A program made the position numbers and the translations under genes. This document shows positions 1 through 11,420 of a stretch of DNA of 64,000 nt, piece by piece; the stretch's first letter is position 1; the number at the start of each line of letters is the position of its first letter. The stretch spans positions 8,636,308 through 8,700,307 of the forward strand of contig NC_051434.1 in assembly GCF_001649575.2 (NCBI RefSeq). The letters run 5' to 3'. The notes beneath the pieces were generated by a model that was not told where the DNA came from, did no database searches, and saw only the letters and a program-made list of their open reading frames with translations. This DNA comes from Kryptolebias marmoratus (lineage: Eukaryota; Chordata; Actinopteri; Cyprinodontiformes; Rivulidae).

Positions 1-112
1 GGAGGAGCTGGCCCAAGTGGCTGGGGAGAGGGAAGTCTGGGTCTCCCTGCTTAGGCTGCTGCCCCCGCGACCCGACCCCGGATAAGCGGAAGAGAATGGA
101 TGGATGGATGGA
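1..112 (+). mobile_element. 3' end of a Rex3-like RTE LINE (cut by window edge)
   Basis: Bases 2-82 read as the last 27 codons of the polymerase ORF, ending LLRLLPPRPDPG and a TAA stop at 83-85. A very short 3' UTR follows, and then a tail of ATGG/GATG tetranucleotide repeats up to about 112. The C-terminal EELxxVAGEREVW block, the near-absent 3' UTR and the GATG tail are what I know of the fish Rex3 (RTE clade) family. The frame is intact over the visible part, so this copy may be younger than the others in the window. The rest lies outside the left edge. Confidence 0.8.
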
Positions 113-3100
113 GATCCTTTATTGTGTCCCAACTTGTGATATATTTCTGTTGAACAGATATGTCTTAAAACTAATTGTTCAAATATGTCAGTTTACAAGT
201 CACTGTAACCTAGCAACAGATTATTCTGCCAATTCTGTTGTGACTCTAAACCCCTAAATGTTGTCTCCTCACCTTAATAAGCACTCTCTAAATAACTGCT
301 TCCTAATACAGAGCCTCTTTGCTCAAAAAGTGTGTCTGAGCCTGTCTATTCATTTCTTTGCGCGCGTGTGTGTGTGTGTCTGTGTACAAGCACACAAATG
401 TGTGTGTGTTATCACCTGCAAAGCAGTGAAGTTAATTGGCTTCAGCTGAGAGGAGAAGCGCGACAATAGCTTTAAACATACACATGTACTCACACATAGA
501 CAGTGTCAGAAAAACTCCCTGCGAGACATACACTACACACTTTGCTTAAAAATGACACACACGCAATCCCTCTGCGTAGCTCGGCTGAATCCAAACACTG
601 AAGCGTATTGTGGTGACTTTATTTTGAGACATGGCTTTCATGCCCCACAACAGCGCCTGATAACAATGTCTGCTTATGTCTGTTTATGGGGATGTTTAAG
701 TGTTTGGGTCACTGGGGTAATCTTCAGGCCATAAAGTGGGCTTCATCATTAAATGGCGATGGTGCATTGCAAGACCATTTGACCACCCAATTATATTTTT
801 ACCTGTCAGTCTTGCAGGAGGCAGAGGTGGGTTGTCTGCTGAATGTTTTTGGGGTAAAAAACACACCAAAGCCAACATTGTGCGGATTTATCTCTCCTCC
901 TTTTCTCTCTTGTATGTTGACTTTTGTTGGTATATTTATTGGCAGTTTTTAACTCACATAACACCTTTTCTTAATTGTCTTCTAGAGCAGTCAGCACACA
1001 CACAGATACAAACTCAAAAACACACATAGAAAACTACAGTAATGTTTTTTTTTCTCATATATTTTCTGCAGGGTATTTTTTAGGATTTAAAAAGAAAAAA
1101 AAATTGAAACACCTCCAAAACATTTAAACTTCCTAGATTTACTGTTCTCCACTTTACTTGGCTTAATAGGCCTACAACCATTTACATTTTTACAAGTTTT
1201 ATCACAAATGTTTCCTCAATTGTTGGGAACACAAGTTTCCAACAGTATTTCTCATTAAAATGCAAAATATTTGGCAGTAAATACTCTTTTTTTTCTTATT
1301 TATTTATTTATTAAGTTAGTTAGTTACTTTTGTATGGCAGATTTGACCAAAATTTAAGGATGGAATAGACATCGCAGAAATAAAACCCTAACCCATCCCC
1401 TCAAATTTTGTGCTGCTGTAAAAAGGTCTTTGAATAAAAATGTATATAGAATTTATTAAAAAATAAACATCTGCACAGAGGTGGACTAACCATGCTTTGG
1501 GATTATCTTCTACATTTTTGTTCACTGACTGACAGGACAGAACTGCTTTTTGGCTACTTATATCCATTCTGAAGATAGCTGCATGCAAGACAAGCCAAGA
1601 ATCCAACAAAACCAAAGCTGTTGTTGGAAAAAATTGGGTAAACGTCCACTAAACAAAACACAAGAGAATTTAAAAAAAAAAGTCTTGATTGGCATCAAAA
1701 CTTTGCAAGTTGTGACACTTGCAAGCTCTAACCTTTTCCTTTTTACGATTCAGAAAATTCAAAGAAATAGATTTGTTTATAAATGAGTTTCTGCTTTATA
1801 TTTACCAGGAAATGGTTTGAAGATATTATTGTATTTATGGAAAAACAACTTTAACTATGAATTCTAGCTGATCCAGCTGCAAATAACCTTCTTCCTAAGT
1901 AAGTCTGTTCATATGTAGCATTAAAATGTATCTCTAGTTTTTCTAGGGATCACTTTGTATTGGCTCTCAGTTACAAGCTCTTTTTTGCAAGTAAATACAG
2001 TGCCTTTGCCACTCAGTCAAATGTTAATTGAGGAAAGAACAAGACATCCTTCGATCAATAAACAGCTTTTCTGCCTGTAATTTATGAGCTGTCCCATCAC
2101 TCCGCTGTTCACTTACAGCTGAACTTTCCTAGCACATTACTGTCATCAGCTCAAAACTGTTTTAGAGTGTCAAGCAGCAACTAATTAGTTATTTTTTGCA
2201 ACCATTTCTGGATACAAAAAAAAGCCATTTACGCTTGTGTAAAAGTGTTTTTTGTTTTTTTTTTTAATTTCTTTAACTGTGATATATGTTATAAAACACC
2301 AGGAGGGAGCAAAACTCTGTATGTAGGTGCATGTGTCTATTTGACTGAAATAGGATGGAGACTTACTCTGACTTCATACAAACAGCAAACTGCTAAATCA
2401 ACCCTTCACAACAGTGTCAGTCAGGTTGTCACTTGCCTGTATCTGCTCAGTGAGCAGCTTACTGTCATACTCGCTTCATCTATCGGTTCAGTTTTATGCA
2501 GGAAACAAGCATTCAGAACCTCCTATAACACAGCAACCCCTGCTTTAACGATCCCCTGGTTTCCCATGAGGATAAAACATGGCATCAGCAAGTGATTTTA
2601 GTTTTAAAGAGACAAAAATCTCCGCTTCCCAACATGAAATGTATGGGCCTGGTTAAAAAAATATTGCGAAGAAAGTAACACTGCATTTTTCATGTTTCGC
2701 TTTAAGTGTCGCCCAACATTTCCAGGCAAAACTAGTTTGCTGACTCAACCGTAAAGTTTAAACATGAAACAGTCAAGAAATGCAACAACAGCATAACAGA
2801 AACTGTCCAGGAAGAGATTCAGTGATGAAACTGCAGCTCATCTGCCAGCAGCATTTTAAACATAGGAATCATATGATCAGTTTGCTGTAGAAACTCAACA
2901 ATTACATTAATTAGATCACATTTAAACATATTAAAAAGGAAGATCTAGCATTTACCAGCTTTAAAGATTAAATTAATTATTATAAATGGAGTTTAAGTCA
3001 ATATTTGACTCTTAGAATTGACTTGTGTGAATGCAACTTATTGGAAGTGACAATAATTTACTCACCTGTTAACTTAGGCTGACACACAACTCAACACATT

Positions 3101-3350
3101 ATTATATACACCATAACTAGACTTCAACCTTGATTTAAAACTGGTTGACAAAATGTAAAAGTTTCAGGGACTCTTTTCCTGAAGATATTTGAGTGATTTT
3201 GACGGGTTCAATCTTAAACTCTGAACAGAAATGGCACCGGAGGTAATGTTTGTGTTAGGGATCTGTCACTTTGACATGGCCCAGTTAAAAGAGAGGATGT
3301 AGCTGTGTCTCAGCAGAAAGTCACCAAATATTAGAAATGTCTAGAATTCC
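113..3350. other. Non-coding AT-rich stretch
   Basis: No gene is supported. Short broken (TG)n runs lie at about 365-411. Several poly-A/T tracts are present (e.g. 1,040-1,100 and 2,248-2,268). All frames are short, use no recognisable domain and sit in AT-rich DNA. Confidence 0.6.
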
Positions 3351-3810
3351 TTGAAGGAATACATATTCACCACCACCTTTTATGCCAGAGTTTTAGAATA
3401 AAAGTTTTACATTAAAATCAAATTGTGTTGAGAACCATTTTGGTTAAACCTTGTAAACAACATTATGCACAACCTCGCGTCTTGTATAATCTTTTAGAGC
3501 TCAAAGCATGTGTTGTGAATGATTGTCAGCCACTCCCATACCAAATTTTAGCTCAGTATCAGTAAAACTTGAAGCCATTTTTCTGTTTGCTGTGGTGGCC
3601 ATCTTGAATTGGGTAGATTCTAAAAGTTAATCAGTTATAGATGTCAACCCATGGATTACTTTCTAAAGGTTTCTATGGAATTTGATGTTCAGTGGCAAAT
3701 AAGGTAATCTGCCAGAAATTGTGGGACAAATGCACACAAGCTTCCCCCCACCTCTACGCACACACAGACACAAGAACAAATAAAGTTATTGTCCATCTTT
3801 TGGCAGGTAA
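3351..3810 (+). repeat. Interspersed family A, near full-length copy
   Basis: This copy shows the whole layout of a family found throughout the window. It begins with a palindromic ATTCCTTGAAGGAAT end, then has CACCACCTTTTATGCCAGAG, a GCTCAGTATCAGTAAAA block, a GGCCATCTTGAATTGGG core and a AAAAGTTAATCAG block. It ends with a CA-rich stretch and a CTTTTGGCAGG terminus. The unit is about 460 bp and has no coding capacity. I cannot assign it to a named superfamily. A non-autonomous DNA transposon is the simplest guess. Confidence 0.75.
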
Positions 3811-4557
3811 TATTAAGGTGGATGTTTTAAATGATTCATCTTTGAGTGCAGATGCTAAATTTCAAACATAATGTATATATTTTTTCTGGAACTGAAAACA
3901 AATTAAAAAACATCCTTGGAACCTACTTCTGTGAAGTCTTGTCAGACAAGTGGGTGGTCTTTAAGAGTGACCTATACATTTTAAGGATGTGGCTACAAGT
4001 GTCCTCCTCAGACCGCTATTGAATGTGTCCTAATTCCATCCTGATTGGACTCACAGATGTATTTAGCGTCGTCCACTTGAGATCCGCTCACCCAGGATGA
4101 ATATTAGCACCAGGTCTGACCAAACCTCAGTCGGAGAGGTTTCATTTCTGTGAAGCCCAGATGTGCTCAAGCACCTGCTCTCACAATCCACTTCAACACA
4201 GCCCGACATGCATACTCTGGTGCACACATTAACCTACACAGATGGACATCCATACTAATCTGGCGCCACTGCTTGGTGAAAAGAGAGAAAGGGAGCGACA
4301 AAAGAGGGGGGAGGCAGAGAGGACAAAGGAGCAAGAAGAAAATTCTAACTTGAAGTGTTTCGTTTGTTGGTTTTACTTTACACTGCACACTTGTGCAGTC
4401 TTTACTAGGACTTAGAGTGAAAATGACTTTCAGATTGTATCTTCTTCTCCTTAAAAAGAGACGTTCACCTACAAAAAAAGCAAACATATTTGTTTGAATA
4501 CCAAATAGCTGAGGCAGATACATTTTACTTACACTACTCATGCACATTTGGTGTATT
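3811..4557. other. Non-coding stretch
   Basis: No gene or recognised repeat. A purine-rich patch at about 4,275-4,340 produces long but unsupported frames on both strands. Confidence 0.5.
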
Positions 4558-4973
4558 TATCACCCACTGCCAAAAGGCGAAGGCAGATGATAATGTTTCT
4601 GCCTGTGTCTGTGTATCAGCATGTGTGGGTGTGTTTGTGTTTCCAAAATATCTTTTGGACTACTGGACAAATTTATAGAAACTTGCAGAAACTAATGCTT
4701 GAATCCGTATCTACAATTGATTCACTTTTGAAGTCAAAACAATTCAAGATGGCCTCCACAAATAGTCAACATAAGCCAACACAAAAAAGGTTAATTTCAC
4801 AGCGTCTGACCTAAAGTTTGTTATAGCTAAAAATCAGTCACTACACATACTCTGAAGGTGACATCTTGCGACATTGCACAAGATCACACATAACGTTTTT
4901 CATGGGTTGACTCAAATGGCCTGAACGGCTGCAGGCAATATGAATTCCTTCAAGTAATCTTAGCCCTTAATTT
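4558..4973 (-). repeat. Interspersed family A, near full-length copy (reverse)
   Basis: This reverse-orientation copy starts with the TGCCAAAAGGCGAAGGCAG terminus, followed by a TG-rich stretch. The core is AAGATGGCC at about 4,748, and a GACATCTTGCGACATTGCAC block follows. It ends with GAATTCCTTCAAG at about 4,942. It aligns end to end with the copy at 3,351-3,810 in the opposite orientation, so the two nearby copies form a loose inverted pair 750 bp apart. Confidence 0.75.
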
Positions 4974-6640
4974 TAACATGCATTTCCCAAATTCCAATTT
5001 ATGGCTATCATTGTAATTGAAAAATTGATACACCTTTTTATATTTTTATGGTGATAATAGTCACTATTTGGGAGGCTTTTATGAATCTGCCGAGCCACAA
5101 ATTCATCATAATTTTGACATTTGATACTTGAAGTACAAAGAGGCAAGGCAGCTAGTGTACTTTGTATTTTTGAGGACAAACTGGAGCAAAATTCATTTCA
5201 ATTGCTGCATTTATTTGTCTTTGAGGTCTTTGTTATTTGCTGTGTCAGATAATTACATTCCATACAATTCTTTAAGGTGCTCTATTGGTTTTCTGTAGCT
5301 GATCCTGGTCTTATCAGCAATATAAGTCAGTGTGGTTTGCGGTCACTTTGATTTGGAATCAACAACATGCAGTATCTTTCCATCAAGCTTGTGTTCTTGT
5401 GGAGAAGTAATCCTTAGCTGTGGTTGAGCACAGTCCGTTTATTGTTGCATCTCTGAAATTAGATGCTATACACAAAAAGATCAGTTTTGCCTGGTTTTGT
5501 AATGAACCAGGCAAATGGTCAAACCAGTCAGTGATTGAGTTAACTCAAGCAGCAGATACCTGCATTGCACCCACAAACAGATTCCTCACACTTTCATCAC
5601 CAGTTTCCAGTGTCTTATTACTCCTTCCAGAGGTTACCTTTTATCTTTTCCTTTTCAGCTCCGTTTGACAGCCCAGGTTGACTCCCACAAGTTTCCGAGG
5701 AGAGCTAATCATATGTGAACTGAAAAATAAATGACTGTCTTCTTATTCTGTTCCTGCATTCACCCAGTAACAATTCATCCTCTCCATCCCTCTCCTCCCT
5801 GCTTTTTACATCTTTTAGGAATTTTTTTATGTCTCCTTGGCATTGCACGAGAGTTGAATCACTTCTCAAATGGTAACTGGTATTTATCTCTAGAGATTAG
5901 ACTGTCAAAAAATACCTTGTTCGGCACATCTAATGTGAAAAATTACTTCTAATGCATATACAGCATGTTAATGGTAAAGTGTGCAAGAAGAAAGTATCTC
6001 ATACCATTAATAGAAGATGTACTTTGTAATGTATTTTGTGGGCAAAGTGACGTTAAATGCACCTTGTCAAATCAACTGGTTGCATCGATTAGAAAAACAG
6101 CCTGGAGCGAAGACCTCTTCCTGAACCTGCTAATCCTACAATACAAATCATTCATGAGTGTGGTTAGATCAATACTGACAGTGGCTGTGGAAGGGTATGA
6201 AGCTCTCATGCTGGAATTTTCAGCTCAGTCACGTGTATCAAGAGCCTAATTTAACAAGGTATTTAGTTTTTTTTTAAAGACTCATAAAACCCAACAAAAC
6301 AATACTGGCTTAAAACAATTTAAATTTGTTTTCAGCACTTGCAGAATAGGAAGCAAAGGGAGATGGTTGTCTCAGTCTGTGCTGCTAACTAAACAATGTC
6401 TCTGCACGGATGTAGTGGACCCAAATTTAAATAGTTTTATGCATGCATTTACGGGAACAAAACTTCAACCATAATATTGTCAATTAACACTGTGGTGAAA
6501 ACCACCTCATTTTTTAAAAAACTGTTTTGTTTGCAACATGCAGTTGACATGACTTATTTACTGTCTCCTGAGAGCTGGTGGTAACTGTCTTGGGAGACAA
6601 TAGAAGAGGAGCAGCCTGCTGCATTATCCCCTGACCTAAT
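4974..6640. other. Non-coding stretch
   Basis: Nothing recognisable. The frames at 5,420-5,668 and 5,965-6,249 have no domain, no flanking splice signals and no coding-like composition. Confidence 0.5.
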
Positions 6641-6960
6641 ACAATGTTGGGCAGCAATACATATTTCCTGCCGGTACCAACCTGGCAATTACCAGTTATG
6701 TAAGTGGCACTCAATAAGTACCAATGTACCTATGAAGTGACTAGTTATCTTTTAGTTACTTCTATGAGTAACTACTTACCCGGTATTTACTGGGTACTTA
6801 CTGGACAGGGCTGCATTATATAGGGACTTGTGACCTTGTTATCAGCAGGTATGTGCCTTCTTGTTAAGCATTGGGTATGTACCAGGCAACAAGTCACTTC
6901 ATAATACAACCTGGCCCATAGACTCATACGAACCCATAGCGATAAGTTGCAGCTCATTCG
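6641..6960. repeat. Block with iterated TAAGTACC/GGTACTTA-type motifs
   Basis: The segment contains many short variants of a GGTACTTACTGG / CCAGTAAGTACC motif in both orientations, for example TACTGGGTACTTACTGG near 6,788 and TAAGTACCAATGTACC near 6,715. GGTATGTACCAGG lies near 6,870. Clustered subterminal motifs of this kind are common in non-autonomous DNA transposons. I cannot define ends or a target-site duplication. Confidence 0.35.
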
Positions 6961-8959
6961 CAGTCTGGACGCTGATGGGAGTACAGCTCCTGCAGCTGGA
7001 AGGGACACTGATTGAGGACTGCTTGTGAGTGGTTTGGGATGCGGGAGGGGTGAGATGGCAGCACCATCATTGAGAAGAGTAAGAATGATACATGATTTTA
7101 TGTCAGTCTCTCCAAAAGTCTCCAGTAATGCCACAAAAGGTGTTTGAAAACTTGCTAAATATAGCAACAAAGTCACTAATTTGGCAATGCTACTTGGTTA
7201 TCCACCGAATAATGTTAGCCTATGTCTAAGGTTCTCTGATTGGGCATGTGTATTCAGATAAAATCATTATACTCTAAAGAAAAAAAAAACTGTTTACTTT
7301 GTTGTGTATTAGTACATTACTTCGAAATGTTTTGTGTTGTTTTGTGTGACTTTCTACAATGCTTTATTGTCATCAAATAGCTTCTAAATCATAATATTAA
7401 AACCATTAATTCCTATAAAGCTGTATAATGCTAGATTGTTTCTATTCATCTGGTGCATCTCATGACTGTGTGCTTTTTGGAAAAGCCTCATTTCGCTGAA
7501 GCAACTCCCTAGACAGAAAAAAGTTGAAGAGGCTCTTGTCTCACACACACAATCACACTGCAAAAGCTAAATCAGAACAATATACTTACAGTGAGATCGT
7601 ATTTTTCTTGTGGCATGCCATGTGTGAGTGTGAGGTATTACTAAAGACGTGCTTGGGGGGGTTTCAGTTGCTGAAGTCTGTTCCTTAAATCCAACAGAGA
7701 GCGGCAGAGGAGGAGAGAAAACAAGAGGGAGAAGCTGAGATACCAGACAATAGAGAAAAGTCAGAAGAGAGCGGTGGCGAAAGGTGTTTTTAGTGGAATT
7801 AGATTGTTCCTGAGAGTGAGTCAGGCTCTCTTCTTGGGCCTAATGGTGATGGATGGTCTACCACTTTGAAACAATGGGAAACACAAAGTTACAGAAACAG
7901 CACAATGAGCAGTACACACACTCAGACACTTAAAATGCACACTTTCACAACATACAGTTCGTTTAGGAAGTGAATTTGTTGCTTAATAAGGTATTAAAGA
8001 TCATTTAAAAACTATATTAGATCTAATTTATAGCAACATGTGTGAAGGAGAGAAAATCCTGATATACCCAGTATGAATTGTTTAGCTGATTGTTGTGTTA
8101 GTAAATTATTTGCAAAAAAAAACAGATTTCTAAAGACATGTTCCTAAAATGTAAATTGAAAAACTGTAAATTTACATTTTTTTAAAATTTCTATTAAATG
8201 CTATGCTTGTTAAATGATTGCTGACTGAGACTACAATGTGGCTCTAAGTAAACGTTTTGAAACTTTACAAAAGGTTATAAATAAATCTTCCTGATCTTTG
8301 CATATTTTTAGCAAAACATGGTACTAAAACAAGCTACACCCATTCTTTAAACTTCAACCAGAGCTGTGAGAGAATTCTGCATCAGGCACTAAGGTTGCAA
8401 CACCTGAAGCTTACCTGGACACTAAAAAGAACTAAATGTTTTGTTGAGTATACAAAGTATTCATGCTCTCGACAGAGGAAGAAAAGCATTCATTTTTTAA
8501 ATTAATGCTTTGAATGCACTTTGTTCTGGTGGTATGGCACACAGGACTGAGCTCTACTGATGTCCAGTCAAAGAGAAATACAATGTTATGGAGGATTTGT
8601 CTTTTAAATCTGTTGTAAACAAGAGACAAAGTCCACATTTGGAGGTCAGAAAGTTGTTTGGGGGATTAGCTTCATGGAGTTTGGAGATCAACTCCAACTT
8701 AACCCTGTATATAAGTGAAGTCAAAGGGTACCATGTGCATTGTAATGTGATACAAAAAAACACAAAACAAAAGAACAAAAACAAAGAGAAAACATGACAA
8801 AATAGATGTTAGACTGGAATCACTGTGTATTATAAAAACAAGAATTAACATAAAACAAAGATCATGTTACACAGTCATACTCTGCCTCCTACAGTTGGAC
8901 TGACGATAATTTGAGATGAATAGTTCTAATGACAGGACTAAAATAAAACTTGAAAAGGT
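6961..8959. other. Non-coding stretch
   Basis: No gene supported. Poly-A patches and purine-rich sequence (7,690-7,770) are present. The reverse frame over 6,787-7,176 overlaps the repeat-motif block and has no recognisable domain. Confidence 0.5.
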
Positions 8960-9375
8960 TGAATATGTGACTTTTGCTGCAAGAAACAGGGGGAAGAATG
9001 GTAAACGTCCAAAAAGAACATTCAGAGCAAAATCAGGCAAAACACAAGCAGACGGCGTGCCAAGCTCTATCTGAGGGCAACTCAAGCTGTCTAGCATTGC
9101 CAGCAAGACTGCGCCGAGGTCATCAGAGCCCACAATGGTTCCCCAACATCGACAGCAATGTGCATAAGTGGTAAAGTTGAAATATGAGAGGGCCCATAGT
9201 TTTCCAATTGTGTCTGAGCAGCCATTAGTATGAACAAAGTATTTTATAGCAGACCTCACGTCCTCATGGCTCTCTGCGGGAAAGCCGTTGTGTGTCGGGG
9301 CCGCACAGGTCGGATTATTCCGGGATGATTCACCGGAGAGTGACAGAGGTCAAACATGGGGAGGACGCAGGAAAG
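8960..9375. other. GC-richer low-repeat block, possible conserved non-coding element
   Basis: This block has higher GC and more CpG than its AT-rich surroundings (especially 9,040-9,130 and 9,265-9,345), no simple repeats and no match to the interspersed families here. A reverse frame of 130 codons spans it but shows no domain I know and no splice framework, so I do not call it coding. Regulatory sequence or an untranslated exon are alternatives. Confidence 0.25.
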
Positions 9376-11261
9376 GTGAACAAACATGCCAGGGAGGGGA
9401 CAAAAAGATAAATCTATAAATGGTTCCAGAACAAGAGAAAAACACTCAAGGAATCAACTGGAAACAAATTATACGAACTGTGGAACATTTGGCAGACTCA
9501 ATGAGTCGAAGTCAGCGTGGATTGACAAAAAAATGATGAAGTATGAGCAAAAACAAGGTAAAAAAAAAGTTAATCTAAAAAATGTATTTTTAAATTAAGG
9601 TAAAAGTCAATATCGATACCTATAACTCAATGTAGTTTCTGTAAAGCCAAAACTTCAAAGTTCACTTTGAAATTTGATCAACCATGAACATGTTTTGACA
9701 GAGAAATAATTGTTCCTAATGCATTATTGAATATGAGTACATGGTGAATATAAATAAGCAAAATGCTTCTGAATATTAATAATTTCTCAAAACAGTACAT
9801 GGCTATCCTACATTACTAAGAGATTAAAATAAAAAATTGTGACCACCGCTTAAATGCAAGAATTTTGACTCCAAGTAATTAAAACTATAAATCAAATAAA
9901 TATCTTCTGCTATTGATACTAAAGTGCTTGTTGTTTGTCACTGCATTTCTTCAGTGCAACACTGTCTGCTTGTTAAAACAAAATAAATCTACCCTTGCAC
10001 ATTAATTACACCACGCTACGTGAGAGTGTGTAGCTGCTTAAAGCTATTTGACTGAGGTGGTGTAACAAAAGTAAAGTAACTCTTCGGCCCATCTCAGTAA
10101 TTAGAATGTAATTATTTTTTCAGTGAGCTGGCTTATGAGGAACTGGTTCCTGTTTTCAGATAACTTGCTCCACATTGTTTGAGAGTGTTCCCAGAAAAAG
10201 AAGAGCTTTTAGTATCCTGCCATGTTATGATGTAAAAATCACAGGTCTGTCTGTTGATGAGTGTCTCTCCTTTCATCTGTCTGTCTGTTAATGCAGAAAA
10301 AAAAATAGCTCTTTCAAGTTCTCTCACTTTCTCATTCAGCCAAAAACTTGGTCAACTTGACACAGACAGAAAACTTTGCAGACAGAGAGAGCTGACTGGG
10401 TGTCATGTTAACGTTATTTGAAGTCGAAGTAAAAAAAAGTTAATGAAATGCTTCAAGCTGGTTAGATCTTAGAAGGAAAAAAACATTTTGAAAATGTTAT
10501 ATGGGCTAAAAGTGGAGTGTGCAAGTAAAAAAAAAAGAAAGAAAAATAGTCACGCTGTTTTTAGTGTTTTTGTCCTTGACATTGTCATTTTGACTTCTCA
10601 AACTATATTACCACTCTAATGGGCAAAGCATAGAAGTGGAAAATTGCAGAACTGAAAGCAAAAGTTAAAAAAGCAAACTACACTTTAAATTTGGAACAAA
10701 TCTTTAATATTGCTCGTGCTGTTGCACCTATAAATTTGACAAATTTTTAACCGGCTGTATGAAGTGTTTTGAAATGTTTTTCTATGGAAATGTGGCCATT
10801 TCTGCAGGAAAAACAATGTTATTGTGATTAATATATGCTGCTGTGGGAGGTGGAGGAACCCCAGTTTAAATTACAGAAAACAGCTGACCGATGGCTGCAA
10901 CACCACTGTGCTTGGATTACCATTGATTTGGACCATATTTTTCACCAAGGATCTTTGGAGGTGCAGGAGTTGAATTCCTCAACTAGACAGACTTGTGGAC
11001 TGTGATTCCCGGAACAGCTGCATGGTGCCGTTTCTGCAGTGAGTTAGTGCTGCAGGACAAGCATATGTTTATGTGTATTTATACGGATGATGAAAATGCT
11101 GTACATGCACATTTAGTCCTGGGATCCGTTTGAGTTTGTTTTTTTTTACTGCATAAAACAGAGCTAACGCAATCTGTTGTAGGTGTGATTGGACAGCTGT
11201 TAAAAAAATGTGCACAGCTTGTTTTAAATGTGTCATATGAAGAAGTGTGTTCTGTGTTACG
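9376..11261. other. Non-coding AT-rich stretch
   Basis: No gene or recognised element. It contains A-rich tracts (e.g. 10,430-10,540) and unique-looking sequence at 10,840-11,110. Confidence 0.5.
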
Positions 11262-11420
11262 ACTTAAAGCTATAGTTCAGACCTTTTAAAGTGGGCTTCT
11301 ATAGAAACACCTGTGGTTTAAGCTCTTTGAATGTCTGCAGTTTGTAGAAATTGTGCCTGGTCTGATAAGCTAACAGCTAGTCTTAGTGACCAAAGTTGAT
11401 TGTTGCTGTCTTTTTTTAAG
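11262..11420 (+). repeat. Interspersed family B, partial copy
   Basis: The marker block TATAGTTCAGACCTTTTAAA is followed by GTGGGCTTCTATAGAAA. Further on come GGTCTGATAAGCTAACAGCTAG and GACCAAAGTTGATT. The same ordered blocks recur at 20,750, 37,380 and 58,300, and in reverse at 59,045. No coding capacity; class unknown. Confidence 0.55.

Noticed and set aside
4167..4547. 126-codon reverse open frame
   Set aside because: Driven by a purine-rich patch at 4,275-4,340; no domain and no conservation evidence.
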